Assembly (NCBI GenBank): GCA_027574665.1
Contig: CM050650.1
Location: 101,715,086 to 101,779,085, forward strand
Direction of reading: 5' to 3'
Source of the DNA: Rhynochetos jubatus
Taxonomy: Eukaryota > Chordata > Aves > Eurypygiformes > Rhynochetidae
Length of the DNA stretch: 64,000 bases
Part shown: in pieces, positions 1 through 12,432 of the stretch
Numbering within the stretch: the first letter of the stretch is position 1
Layout: each line of letters starts with the position of its first letter
Program-made: the position numbers and the translations under genes
The notes under the pieces: generated by a model
What the model was told of the DNA's origin: nothing
Databases searched by the model: none
What the model saw: only the letters and a program-made list of their open reading frames with translations

Positions 1-2000
1 ACATAACTGTGTAAAAATATATATGTATGCATGCATTGGAATTCTAACTACTCACACTCCACCAAAATTGGAATCTAGGTAGGCACCTCGGCTTGAAAGA
101 GAAATTCAGGATCCTGTCCTCAGACACTGCCTACTCTGGTAACACTTTTAGTCATTCAGCTCCTGAGTTGGGCTAAACATCTAAACTTGCATGTGCTCAG
201 AAACGTTCAGCTCCAAGAAAACAGGCACCACCTCCCACCTTCACTCCAATATAGAAACCGAGTAGGAAGAGGCAGAGACTCCACCTAAATCTACAGTCTC
301 TTAAACACACTCAGGCTGTGCTTAATACATTGATAATATTAAGTTTAACAAAAAATGAAACAGACGTCTGCATTCTCATTCATGCTGTTTCGCAGAACTG
401 CTTTAGAATGACAACGTTTTCCTGTTTAAGTATTTTTTTAGACAAAATCTTCAAGTTTTAGATCTTTCTCAGGCTGACTTGATTGAGACCTCAAATCACA
501 GAACAAGCACTGGTCAGAAAAGAACGAGGTGACGACCCAAATGTTAATTAAAAGAGACACTTTTTGGATGTCATTATAATAAGATTCTGACTGAGGAGTG
601 TGAGGCAGTTTGGGACAACAGACTAGCCACCACTACCAGTTTTTCCTGTCCCTTCTATATGACTGCCTGAACCATTCATCTGTCACCTCTTGAATTATTG
701 CAGCTCACAGTGAAAAATTTTAACTGAACTACAAGTTTCTGTTCACTTTAAAAAGCTGGGTGGTAACCTGTGATGATTCTGGAGCTGATGGCCACTTCAC
801 ATGTCCCTGTAGTGAGGGCAGACAGACCGGCGAGAGCAGAAAGCCTTTACTGCAGATACAGTAAGGGGGGAAGACACCTGTACCCGTTCGAGCCTTGTTC
901 AAAGAAGAGAGGAACGTTCCCAGGCATTTTCTGTTTCACAGGCTGTTGGGTAGGCATGCTTCCTAGGGATGACTGAAGGCAAAGATGTGATTGTGGGGTA
1001 TATTTTGGTGAGCTGGGATTCCTGTGTCAAGTGCTTCTGAGAGGGAAGCTATCATACAGCCAGTGTCTACTCTGAGAAACAGAGATACCAAGCTAGTACC
1101 AGGAGTGCCTGTTAACCTTGCTTTGAACGAACAGGAGTGATTTGCTCGAGCACTGTCTCCCAGATGCGAGGGAACACTGAGGATGCCTGGTGTCAAAGCA
1201 CACCCAGAATGCTGCTGCAAGGTTGTGGGTTTTTTGGGTTTTTTTTCTCTGTTAATTTCAGTGGTAGCTTTCTTATTCACTATAGACGTGGACAGCTTGG
1301 ATGCCTGTGGATCAATGTATTTTCCATTGATTGAGCACCCCAATTAAGAAGCACTATCTAACAAGCACAATAGATTTTTTTCTTGAATAAGTCATCTTAA
1401 GAAGACCTTAAAGATTATTTTTAGTAATGGAGGTAGCACCTAAAACACGTGGTGTTTTTATTGAAGAGCTTAAAGCACTTTTAAGTTTAGCTGAATAACT
1501 AGTGAGGGTTTCTTAAGTCAGAGAGATGTTCAAGTCACACAAAATACAGAAGAATGAACCCTCTTTATTCTACACTATTTACATATATATTTGGTATATG
1601 TATATGTGGATATATTGTATGGATTAAAGTCCATCCTCTTTACCTCCAACATGACTGGAAACATTCAGACTTGCTTCTGAATGTGTTACCTATATATTCA
1701 TGAGGTGTTTTCTGTTGGTATGTTGGCTCACACTAAGTTTGGAGAAGATCTCCTTTCATGTGGTCTCTGGCAGGGACTCTGTGGAACAGTCGTTGGAACA
1801 CAGTCTTTGGAACAAAACATGATAAAGGGACAATGGTGGTTGGGGTTACTTTGCAACAGGGTTTTGAGACTTCAGTCCTCTTTGTCAGTGATGCTCATAG
1901 AGAATCAGCTCTTGAGCCTTCCCTTTTTTTACTTTGTACTATGGAGAGCTTTCCTGGTTACACAAGATATGTAAGTAGCAAAACTTTACTGTCACAGACT
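1..2000. other. AT-rich non-coding sequence
   Basis: No repeat family, RNA gene or convincing exon was recognised here. The short open frames between about 770 and 2060 have no recognisable protein features. The interval carries T-rich tracts near 1228-1248 and an imperfect TA/TATG-rich stretch near 1580-1620. It reads as ordinary avian intergenic or intronic DNA. Confidence 0.6.
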
Positions 2001-2005
2001 TTGTG

Positions 2006-2042
2006 TTGTTTGTTTTTTTTGTTTTTTTTTGGTTTTTTTTAC
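2006..2042. repeat. T-rich low-complexity tract
   Basis: Runs of T broken by single G or GG (TTTGTTTT, GGTTTTTTTT pattern). This is low-complexity sequence with no sign of a retroposon body attached. Confidence 0.8.
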
Positions 2043-2180
2043 TCCTTTTATTCTAATTCCTGATGTCTAAACAGATGCAAAATGTTTTGTACATTGAATA
2101 GGAGTAGTCTAGGAACATACCTAGAATGTTTTCAGTTGTATAAGTATCTGGGAGTGTTAATCTTATTTTATGGTGTTTGG

Positions 2181-2204
2181 TTTTTTTTTTTTTTTTTTTT
2201 TTTT
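2181..2204. repeat. poly(T) tract, 24 nt
   Basis: An uninterrupted run of 24 T follows TGGTGTTTGG. On the minus strand it would be a poly(A) run, but no retrocopy or SINE body can be seen upstream of it on that strand, so it is called a simple repeat. Confidence 0.9.
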
Positions 2205-5200
2205 AAATACCACAGCAGTGAAAAAATCACTAAGCATGTTTTATTTTAATGTATTTCTAAAATTAGTATCTGTATAAGTCAAATATTTTATAATGACTTC
2301 ATAATTTATAAAAGACTTTTTAAATTCATCTATAATATCTACATGTCAGATTTGCAGAACACACTCCTCATCTCTGCAAATTAAAGGGCTGAGAATACGG
2401 ACACTTAGAGCTTGATTTAGTTAAAATTATCCCCTGCAGCAGTGGGTGGGTATCAGTTCTTCACAGCTGAGAATGATTTTCATAATTGTGCAGCACTCAG
2501 CAGCTGCAAAATCCCTGAGGATGCATCTTACTCCTCTGTCAGGAGCAATCTGGGTTTGCCCTGCCTGGTGCAAGCAGTCTGACCCCTCATCTCTCTCATA
2601 CCCATCTTGATGTGGGTTTCTGGAGATGCTGTTTCCTCAAGTCCTCCAATATTTTCACTTCTTTAGAGGAAAGATGTAAAGGCTACAACAAATGCGTAAG
2701 AATTGCCTCCTTACTGATTGACAGATCCATTTAGAAGAACTCAATGAACCTTTAAATAATGTATATTCTATAGCTGCCTCTGCAGTTATGAAGATAATTT
2801 TCTGAAATATTGCCATCTAGTGGCAGTTTACACATGAAGCCGATTATGTGGTGCTACATACTTAGTTCATGCTGTATTTTCTTAATGTTTCCTTCTGTGG
2901 CCGATAGTGTCACCTTATAAAGACATTTGAAAGAGAAGAAAAAAAGGAAATTACGAGAAAATGAAACTCACATTACTAGTTTTAGTAGACAAAAAGATCA
3001 AGAAAACATTTACCTGTTTCAAAGCTGGCTTTATTTCTAAGTAAAATGTTATTAAGGTTTTCAATTAAATATTAAGCAGAAATTTAAAAGCATTACAGCT
3101 AAACCTGTATTCATGTAAGATTACACATCTATTTTTTCTTAAAAGAGCCTGGAGATAGGAACTTTTAAATAGGTCTAACATATTCCTGTGATCACTTGGA
3201 ATAACAACCTTGCTACTTGCTTCTGGGCAAATTTTAAAATATCAACTTCTTGGTGCTGATGATTCACAGATATGTTTAAAACATGATTAAATAATTGGTT
3301 ACTCTTATTTCAAAGAAAATGATCATTTTTCCAGGAGTTTTGACTCATCTGCTCTAACTAATTTAAAATTATGTGAACTGAAAATACAATTGTTAATCAC
3401 AGAAAAGGAATTTGACTCATTTTAACAAATACAATTAGTTCTGATGAATGTTAATATCAGAATTGATAAAGCTATCTCATCAGAAATGCATTTAAATATA
3501 ATTATGACAGAATTATTGCACAGATTTTGTCTTGTGCACATTTATGCATATTTTACATGCACAAGTGCACATATACTCCTAAGCTCATGTGCATATATAC
3601 ATTATTTATGTTCATATGCACTGTGAAAATGCCTTCATATTCCATATAGTAATTAAGATACTAACAATTACCCATTCAAATGTCATTCTTCTAGATAATG
3701 AAAAGATTTATTCCCCATTCCTACAGCAATTCTATCTGTGACAGCTTTTGCAAAGATCATTCAAGAGTCAATGCCAGAAGTGCTTCAACTGATTAAAAAT
3801 GAAAAGGAAAATAAGAAATTGAATCTAAATGTACAACAATGTATGACTTGCTCAGATTTCTAACTTTGATCTTTAAATGTCAAATGTGTTAGAAACCTGG
3901 AGTTACTGGAGCATCCCTACTATACTTTAATTATAGAAAAAAGATGAATGGTAGATATGACACAAAAATACTAATAACATACAGTTGGTAACACATTGTG
4001 TGATGATTGTGGATGGTTTTCTTTATTTGCATCGGGCATTTATATCTAGTTTTAAAAAATAAGGTGTCTGAAAATACATGCATGTGGGGAATGGTATTTC
4101 AGAGGTTCACACCTGCTAGCACAGTTACAGATTTGTCTTATAATCAGTTTTTAAGAACTTAAAGCCTACTCGATACTCATATCTACCTTTATCAACCACT
4201 GAGTGTCTCATCATGACACTGCCCTTACCTCTGCGTCAGGATAGCAGTTGTGCAAATAGCACAAAGGTTTCTTTGACATGGGTGCAGGATGACAATGCCA
4301 TTTGTGAGCAGCAGAGTCAAATGTGAACAACATAACTCACCCAACCTGTCCCCAAGAGAGTTAACATGCTAAACTTCTATTTTTTATTCTGTGCAACATC
4401 AAATAACTGCACAGATTTCAGCAGAAACATGGGTTTTGGTTAAATTTAATACAATGATATGCAGATGGAAGTATGCTGGTAGATACAGATTATCTATTAA
4501 TATTTTGAGTAGGATGGCTGTGTGTTGTAACTGATATTAAAGATGAATAAGATGTATTTAATGCATTTATTTACTTAAAATATATTAATAAAGTATTGAT
4601 GCAGATATTCTCGGCAGCTTAACAAAAATGAAAATATACTATCAATATTGACCCAATATAAATTGTTACTCATAATTCAAGTCTATAGTAACAGGGGTGT
4701 GAATGACATGATAATCTTTGATACTTAAAAGGATTAAAATATTTATCCTTCCACCAACAACCTTAATATTTTTTAGACAATACACTGACATGTAGTTTGC
4801 AGCTTCCTATTGGCATTTATATTAATCAGTCAATGGTGTCTGTCATTCACTAATCATTGTGGTAAGGAAAATTACTTACCCTTGGGTAGTGCTAAAGTAA
4901 GTAAATACCCTCTCTGTAAATACGGTTTTATTCAGGTGAAAATGAGGAAGATGAAAAATGTGTTGAGAAAACATCTCTGATATGGAAAGAAGAGGAAATA
5001 GTTTTCAGACAGGTAAAATACGTAGTAGGATATGTGAGTGTGGGGATAAGGAAAAAGGAGCAGCAGTAATGCAGGAGGAATGTAACTCAAAACAAGGCAA
5101 GGAAGTAACAGTGGCGCATTACAAATATGTTCATTGTAAAGGTATAAGTCAAAAGAAACAACAGTGTAGAGGAAGGGCTTGCAGTATAAGGTGAGCAACG

Positions 5201-6350
5201 TGTTCCTCATGTAGGGTAGGAAGGGAAATGATTTGTGAACTTTTGAGTAACTTTCTTTTGATGCCTACTGACGTGAGGAGTCATCTTTCATTTGGATTTT
5301 AAGTTCAAGATAATGCAGAAAAACAGGTATATGTGAATGCACATAGTATTATTTCAGTGTTCCCACCTCAGTGGGAAAAGGTAAGTGCTGAAATCTTCAC
5401 TGAAGTGTTGTTTAACCTTGGTGGTATTTATCATGGGAGCAGTAATAGTCTAACTGAGAGTAAGAAGTTTTCTTCTGAGAGTTTATGTTGCCATGTGATC
5501 TTAGATTTTCCACGCTGTAGCTACTACCTGTTTGTGTTCAGAAACCAGGCGTATGTTTTAGGTAGTGAGAGAAAAGGTGGACAGCTGAAAATTAAGAATG
5601 AAGAAGAAATAATACCCTGTGATCATAATAGTGCACTGGTTATATTTTCTCTTTAGAGCTAGAAGGAGTTTCTCAGCTTTATAATTTCTGGTTTTGGCTG
5701 AAAACAAGGTTTTGCAAGGTTGGATTATGAGTGCAGGGCACATGATGTTGGGTATATGTTCTCAGGTTGCCATCACAACTTTCAGATTACCCAAACCAGC
5801 ATATACTGGCTGTGCCTGCCCTTTCTTCCCAAGACTAGAATTTTGACCTGTTTCTGCTGTCCAGTCTCTTTGTAGGATGTTTCAGTGAATCATTTATGAG
5901 ATCCCTTATGCAGTCTTTTCTGTAACAGTTTGAAAACAGCAATCTCAAGTCTTTTAAATCTGATCAGATGTTGAATTTATAAAACCTTTACATTCACTCC
6001 AAGGAATGAACTGCTACTTTGATCTCATATAGCCAATGCAAGTGCTCAGACAAATTCGGGTGACCATAACCAAAATATTTCTCTTTCACCCCCAAACTCT
6101 AATGTTAATCTTCAGATTTTGAGCATTTCTTGAAAGATTTTTGGATTGTTTTGAAATGAAAGATCAAAACCTCCATGGTCTTGTGCTCTTTCTTCAGTTC
6201 TCACCATTCCTAGCTAAGTTGTTATGATTGTACTCTGAGGTATCTTATTTCTTATTATTTTTATTCTCAAACAATATTTTTCAGATAATTTGGATTATTT
6301 TAGAATAGTCTCTCTAATGATCCAATGGTGCTTTAATTCAGTGTTCCAAA
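2205..6350. other. AT-rich non-coding sequence
   Basis: A long AT-rich interval with no recognised repeat family. Open frames at 5333-5656 (plus) and 4932-5210 (minus) show no domain, signal or homology I can name. There is an imperfect CATATA/TGCACA-rich stretch around 3530-3620. No gene is supported. Confidence 0.55.
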
Positions 6351-6351
6351 T

Positions 6352-6950
6352 AGAATCATAGAATGGTTTGGGTTGGCAGGGACCTTGAAGATCACCTAGT
6401 TCCAAGCCCCCTGCCATGGGCAGGGACACCCTCCACTAGACCAGGTTGCTCCAAGCCTCATCCAGCCTGGCCTTGAACACTTCCAGGGATGGGGCACCCA
6501 CAGCTTCTCTGGGCAACCTGTCCCAGTGCCTCCCCACCCTCTCTGGGAAGAACTTCTTCCTGATATCCAACCTAAATCTTCCTGTTTTCAGTTTAAACCT
6601 GTTACCCCTTGTCCTCTCACTACAGGCACTTGTAAAAAGTTTCCCCCCCCAGCTTCCTTGTAGGCCCCTTCAGGTACTGGAAGGCTGCAGTAAGGTGTCC
6701 CAGGAGCCTTCTCTTCTCCAGGCTGAACCAGCCCAAATCTCTCAGCCTGTCCCGATGGCAGAGGTGCTCCAGCCCTCTGAGCATCTTCGTGGCCTCCTCT
6801 GGACTTGCTCCAACTGGTCGATATCCTTCTTATGTTGGGGGCTTCAGAGCTGGATGCAGTACTTCACCTCTAGATTTTTGCAGGACATGGGGAAAGAAGA
6901 GAGCCCCAGCTCTGACATCGGGTGCTGCACACAACCTCTGTAGGAGAGTG
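6352..6950 (-). mobile_element. CR1 LINE, 3' end fragment
   Basis: The plus strand begins with the reverse complement of a CR1 3' tail (AGAATCATAGAATGG) and runs into the reverse complement of the conserved CR1 3' region: the CCATGGGCAGGGACACC block, then TGTCCCAGTGCCT, then the CTTGTCCTCTCACTACAGG block. The copy therefore lies on the minus strand with its 3' end at 6352. It corresponds to the C-terminal part of the CR1 reverse-transcriptase reading frame plus the short 3' UTR. It is 5' truncated near 6950, which is usual for CR1, and similarity fades after about 6870. Frameshifts and a C8 run make it non-coding. The plus-strand open frame at 6446-6943 is an antisense shadow. Confidence 0.93.
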
Positions 6951-8330
6951 AAGGTGTATGTATGTAGTGATAAAACATTCACATGTTCGTATTTCAAAAG
7001 ACAACCAGCTAACAGCTGCCCGCAAATCACAAAGACTTCTAACTAGTCAATTAAAAATAAAAATCATCCACATGACTTGAAAAAATACTAGGTATGAAAA
7101 AACAACAAGAAGTGTTCTAACATGAGCTTTTAGCTTATAAATAATTTTGAACAGCAGGAGATGAGGAAGGTAAGAACTAATGCTAAAACTGAAGAGAAGG
7201 AATATATGCATTTCCATTAAAAGAAATTATAGTTAAGTTATAATCTCACTTTACATGATACAGAGATTTCATTTTCGTCTTAAATTTTTCTTAAACCCTA
7301 CATGTTATATAGACAAAGTATGCTGAAAAAACGACTGAAAATATTCAGGTGGACAGGCAGAAGTTACAAGGACAAATTTCGTGAGAAAAGGGGTCCCCCT
7401 CCAGGCTGCAGCTTGCTAGCACCCTTGTGCTGCTGGACACAAGGTTACTGTAGTTCCCTCTTTGGATGCTGCTCAGATCCTCCGGCACTCAAAGCGAGGT
7501 TTGCATCCAAAGAACTGAGCTTCTATTCACGTATCTGGAACAGCAGTATTGTTATTTTGCTGCCTTCATGGTTTTCCCTGTGCCAACCCGGCAGAAAGCT
7601 ACAGAAGTGAATCAGAATTGCATTTGGCTTCCTTGGTAAGCCTGACAGAGTAAGCCCTGTCCCTGGAGTCACACTTGAAGTATTGCTCGTTTGTGTTCAT
7701 GAAAAGGAGCGGAGAAAGACAGTCATCCCTAGAAGAGAAAGCGCATTGTATTCTCTACAAGCTTCGGACATCGGGAAGTCATTTTAAGTTTTCCGCAGTT
7801 TCTGCATACTGTTTTTAAGGATGCTTACATGATTTTTGGGCAAATACTTGGAAGTGTTTGAATTACTGTAAAATTCTCTGTACTAAATAGATAAAATATG
7901 TAAAGATAGATAATGTGTGGCAGATGTAGTGCTGCATGTAAACAGTATTTTTATAAATACTTATATAAGGGTACAGCTGTAAAAATTGCCAGCTTGTGAA
8001 GTTATGTTAAAATGCTGGAAAAACGTGATTATTTCTCATATTTATACCACATATCTTGTAGATTTCTTTCTGGTTGTAAATTTCTTATGAGCTTTTGATG
8101 GCTAGTTTTAAATAATGTTTCTTGCAATTTTCTAGAGTTTTGATAACCTTTCTGAGGCCAATTTTCTGTGTAATTCTTCTTCCAGGGAATCCCACTGCTG
8201 TTTGTTCTCTTGTGTTCAAAAGTGTAAGGGTTCCTTCAAAAAGCTCTTTTCTATTTTTTTTTTCTTGCCTTGAATAAGTGCAGCAAGCTATTGTCTGCCA
8301 TATTAACATACTACTTGCTTTTCATTTCAT
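6951..8330. other. single-copy-looking DNA with a CpG-enriched patch
   Basis: No repeat was recognised. The section from about 7380 to 7810 contains roughly eleven CpG dinucleotides, clearly more than the surrounding AT-rich DNA. It includes an open frame of 102 codons (7302-7610, plus) with no recognisable domain. It could be an exon or UTR, a regulatory patch or a chance fluctuation; the sequence does not decide. Confidence 0.4.
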
Positions 8331-8420
8331 TGAATCACAGAATGGTTTGGGTTGGAAGGGAACTTAAAGATCCCCTAGTTCCAACGCCCCTGCCATGGGC
8401 AGGGACACCCTTCTAGAACA
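8331..8420 (-). mobile_element. CR1 LINE, short 3' end fragment
   Basis: About 90 bp of the reverse complement of a CR1 3' end: TGAATCACAGAATGGTTTGG followed by the CCATGGGCAGGGACACC block. It is broken off after the TTCTAGAACA segment. The 3' end lies at 8331. Its closest relative in the window is the copy at 6352-6950. Confidence 0.9.
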
Positions 8421-10036
8421 TATTGGTATTTCATAAAGGTTCAAGGCAGCCACTCACAAGGTGACACAGGGAACTGGCTTAATAGTGGCCAGCAGCCTTT
8501 CCTAACTTAATTTAGGGTAGTGAATGAAAAATAGTGCACCCAGATGAAACATCACATTAAACTGGTCAGAGGTAGAATGTTATTGCTTAGACTAAATTTG
8601 ATGAAACTCTCACCCAAAAGTGGCTGGCTTGACATGGGTACCCACAAACTCACTTTTTGCTCAGGGTGCGATTCATATAATCTAACTTAGCTTGAATGTG
8701 GGGTATCTAAGTCTAACCCACACGTGATGAACTGAAAGGTAGTGCTTTTCATTTTAAAGTAGGTGTCTGAAATAGGCAGGATTTATTTTTATAGGGATCT
8801 ATTTCCTCACATTGACTAACAGCCTACAGAGACATTTGAGTTTAAATTGCATCATATTAATCTTATCTCCAAATGACCAAACTATGAAAGTTCCAGCAAT
8901 TCTCTATTCAGAAGAAAGCTCTATTTGTTTCACTGGCTATTGAGCCAGTTTCTAATAAAATTAACAGAGTCTTTTCTTTTTTCATCAATAGTGTTTGTGT
9001 CTCTGGGACGTCATAGCAGCTCCTGCCTTAAGCGCACCAGAGAGCAATAGGGAAGTAGCCAGGTAATACTGAGCTATAAAATAGGTGCTCTGGAAAAAAT
9101 CTTAGAGGACAAAGTGTGATACCAGTGCAATGCAGTATTAAAGAATTAAGAACTCTTAGAGTTCCCATAGATAGCTACACAGTAGATAAGGAAATTTACC
9201 ATTCTTACCTCTAAAAATAGTATTTCCGCTAGAAGTTTGCCAGTGACCTGTCAAACCCAATTTATGATGACAACTGATTTTAAGGGATTGTAAGTCATGC
9301 CGTAGTCCTGTGGTTTCTTTAGGTCATTGTGCCTGTTGGGCTTGTTAGCAGATCTTTTCCAGTTTCAATATATTCAGCTTTATACGTAGAGCGTTAAAAG
9401 CTGGTACCTCTAAAATATGGGTAAATTTTATGTGAATTTGAGAGATGATAAATAATGCTGTCCTGGATTCCAGATTTTATTTGAATTACTCAAGTTTGAG
9501 ATTCCTTTAATGACAAGCAGCAGTCAAATTATCTATGATTTTAATAAAATCCTCTTAGTATGACACCTTTGCAATCTGCATAGGCTTTAATTTCACCTGC
9601 AAAACCTAGTGCCACATTTACACATTTTCAGTTGCAGAATACTTAGAGAAACTATAAAAAATGATAAAACTACTCAAACTAGAATTACTGTATACAGCAA
9701 AGTCATAGTACTAAACATTGATTTCTTACAACCATGCAGGGAAAAGGGAGTACTGAATCTTGCTGGAGGCTTGAGAAATCGTACTTTGTATTTCTAAATA
9801 ACTTCAGTTTCAAACTCCATTTTCTTCAAAAAGTTGCAATCCGTTTAGCTGTAGGGGAACTGTTGCTGGTACAGAAAGAGTTGTTGTTCATTACTGAGGT
9901 TTTGTTGACCTCTAAAACAACCTTACCAGAAAAGAACTCCACTGAAGTCAGATTTTCCATTATAAATGCCTTCTGGAATCTTCTTAATATTTATGCAAAT
10001 GTCCATTAAACCTATTATTTAATATGGTTTTTGCTC
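8421..10036. other. AT-rich non-coding sequence
   Basis: No repeat family or gene was recognised. The open frames at 9609-9797 and 9734-10009 (plus) have no recognisable protein features. Confidence 0.55.
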
Positions 10037-10890
10037 TTTTGTCTAGTGGCGTTGTCAGGCTAAAGGATTGCAATTCCATGCATCTTCCCCAGAACCCTTT
10101 TTTAGGGAAATGGCCTGATGTTTGCCACACATGGTTACTCAGCTATATATCTACAGGGGTAACCATTAAATCCTGCAATACCATTTAATCCTGGTGCTGT
10201 GCTGCTGCTAATTTTGTCAACTTGTTCTGTAATCTCTTCTACAGTCACTTTAGGTTTCAGTTGATCCTCTGATGAATCCCCATGAAAAAATGGTATTGAG
10301 GTGGGAATCTCCCCAGTTTTTTCAAAGTGAATATTGATGCCAAGAAGTCACTTAGCTTCTCTGCAATTGCATGTCTTTTCTAAGTCTTCCTTTTTTTATA
10401 CCCTGATCGTTAAGAGGACCTGCAGGCTCTCTGCCAGGCTTTCTGATCTTGATTTGTTTGAAAGAGGTTTCTTATTACCTCTAAATTTCCTTTGCTACCT
10501 ATTTACTATCCAACCCAAACCATTCTACAATTTTTCAAACTTATTTTTTGGTCTGCTTTATCTGCTGAAGTTACTTTCTTCACTGAAACTCAGCTTTGGC
10601 TCTTTTGAAATGCCTTTCTGTTTCTAATAACCTCATTTACTCTGCTAGTTAGCTAGGCTTTTCAGTCCTTTTGTGCCTTTCAGTCTATTCCCTAGAGTTG
10701 GTGTACATTGGCGCTGTGTTTCCAGTGTGGTTTCTTTATGAAAACTCCTTGCTGTCAGGAAAGTTTTCATTCTTCAGGTTTCCCCTTTAGGTTTCTTTTC
10801 TCTTTTTTTAAAGATTGTGTCTTTTAGAAATTAAATACAACCCTGGAATTGCTACTCTTGTTCTGCTTCTGCATCAATGCTGTGTCTAAC
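10037..10890 (-). mobile_element. ancient LINE-like reverse transcriptase relic
   Basis: Read on the minus strand, the section around 10190-10320 translates in pieces that resemble the stretch just before the reverse transcriptase core of non-LTR retrotransposons. A VEEITEQVDKI segment is followed by an S-S-S-T-A-P-G-L-N-G segment, where LINEs of the CR1/L2 type have a K-S-P-G-P-D-G-like motif. Further upstream in the element (10330-10480), fragments such as EKLSDFLASIFT and PLNDQG fit the same region, but they lie in different frames and are interrupted by stops. The element is heavily decayed and non-functional. The clade (L2, L3 or old CR1) cannot be assigned by eye, and the ends are approximate. 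Confidence 0.5.
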
Positions 10891-11128
10891 TATATTAAGG
10901 TAAAAAATATTGAAACTTAATGATGTCAGCAAAGCAATGCATTCTAACTCCTGCATTGAGAAATAGCACTATAGTTAATTATGCAATATCAGCATGTTGG
11001 TCTCGTCTAGCACAGAGGTTTTCCGTAACTGCAGCCTTTCTTTCATGTGTCAGGTGGAATAACATACTAGTGTGTCTCTCTGTTTAATTTTTTCCCATTA
11101 TAACGTCCCGTCACTGATGATTACTGCC

Positions 11129-11152
11129 TGATTGATTGACGGACTGATTAAT
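11129..11152. promoter_or_regulatory. pair of PBX/HOX-like octamers
   Basis: TGATTGAT at 11129 and TGATTAAT at 11145 both fit the TGATTNAT pattern known for PBX-HOX dimers. They start 16 bp apart, about one and a half helical turns. A match of this length is expected by chance in AT-rich DNA, so only the pairing makes it worth recording. Confidence 0.2.
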
Positions 11153-11696
11153 GGTCAATTTCCCATTTTTCCAGTGGGCCAGCTGAGATGAGGAAACAGT
11201 TTTGACAGGGTGACTGTTATCCTCCTGTCTTTTTCTCTCTGAGATTGATTACATCTCTACTTCACAAACCATGGTTTCTAAGTCCTCTCATCCACCTCTT
11301 CCACTTCTGATTATAGTTTTCAATTTAGGTTTAGCCTATTAGCCCGTCAGCCAAATTCACTGGCATGTTCTTGAGGCTTAAAGTGTTTTCAGCTTTTGGC
11401 TCAGGTTATCTATTTAAATAGTCAGCAAACAATTGAATTGAATAGAATTCCACCACCATGCAAATACATGAACTAAAAGATATGTGATTGGAAAACTTCG
11501 GCACCCTTTCAGTCACCCGAATACTTGTGTTGGTGAGCATTGGACCAAATTACATCACAGTGCTAAAAAAGCAGCAAGTAAATTCCCTTGAAAAATAGTG
11601 TTTTCAATAATCCATTTTTCATAGTATTTTAGAAAATGAGGGGTAAAGGTCTTCTGTATATTAACTATAGCATCATGTGACTGCTATTCTTTATCA

Positions 11697-11709
11697 GTTG
11701 CTGAGCAAC
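11697..11709. promoter_or_regulatory. RFX X-box-like palindrome
   Basis: GTTGCTGAGCAAC is a perfect inverted repeat of GTTGC/GCAAC around a 3-bp centre. It resembles the X-box bound by RFX factors (GTTGCC, short spacer, GGCAAC), with T in place of the last C of the left half. No gene start lies nearby, so any role would be as a distal element. Confidence 0.3.
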
Positions 11710-12432
11710 GGTCATACTCTGAATTTTTAAACTCATTAGCAAGCTGAACAGGCTGGCATTTGGCAGATGTTATTTGATTTTGTTTGGAAGCAAGTCAGTG
11801 GAGAAGACAGGAGAGACATTGAGCTCATTGTGTTATCTTGCTTCTCTTATTAAATTCCCATGATATTTTAAACACATCTAAGGAGAATGAAAGTAACTTC
11901 TTAATTTTCAAGGTTATTCATGGAACTTTTATGTGATTTATGTACTAATATAATAAAGCACATGAGCCAAGTTTGGTTATCTTAAGCACATTTTAATCTG
12001 TACGTAGCATTTTCTTGAAGTGTTTCAGTCATTAGTAATGGCTAAAGTAGCTTCATCTGCATCCTCCAATCATGCAAATGTTTCTTAAATAGCTCTGCCA
12101 ACGTATCTCATCCTTGACCGGGAATATATATTTTTGTGTTCCAATTGTGTTCCCTTATAATAGAAGAGCTGTCAATTGTTACAAATCTTTCTGTATTATG
12201 TGCTAGCAATGTGATGTGACCATGCATCCATAAGGAACTCTCTTCACTTGTAATTTAAAATAGTGATGGCCAAACATCAAACGTCCAAGAGATGTGCCTA
12301 AGTAAGTTTAAATCACCACAGTTTTGAACTAATGAGTTATAAACCAGAAGTGTCCTCTGCCCTTTTTGCTTAAGGACTCTACCCAAATCACGTGATTTCC
12401 GTGTGATCCAAAGGATCATTAGGAATTATGAA

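Larger units (their letters stand above)
10891..12432. other. single-copy-looking DNA with possible transcription-factor sites
   Basis: No repeat or exon was recognised. The interval includes two PBX/HOX-like octamers near 11129-11152 and an RFX-like palindrome at 11697-11709, listed separately. Its sequence texture, with few low-complexity runs, would suit a conserved non-coding region, but conservation cannot be seen from one sequence. Confidence 0.4.

Noticed and set aside
6446-6943. 165-codon open frame on the plus strand
   Set aside because: It lies antisense across the CR1 fragment at 6352-6950; the translation is a shadow of the repeat.
12072-12079. ATGCAAAT octamer sites here and near 9994 and 11457
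   Set aside because: Single octamers are expected by chance in AT-rich DNA and do not cluster with other signals.
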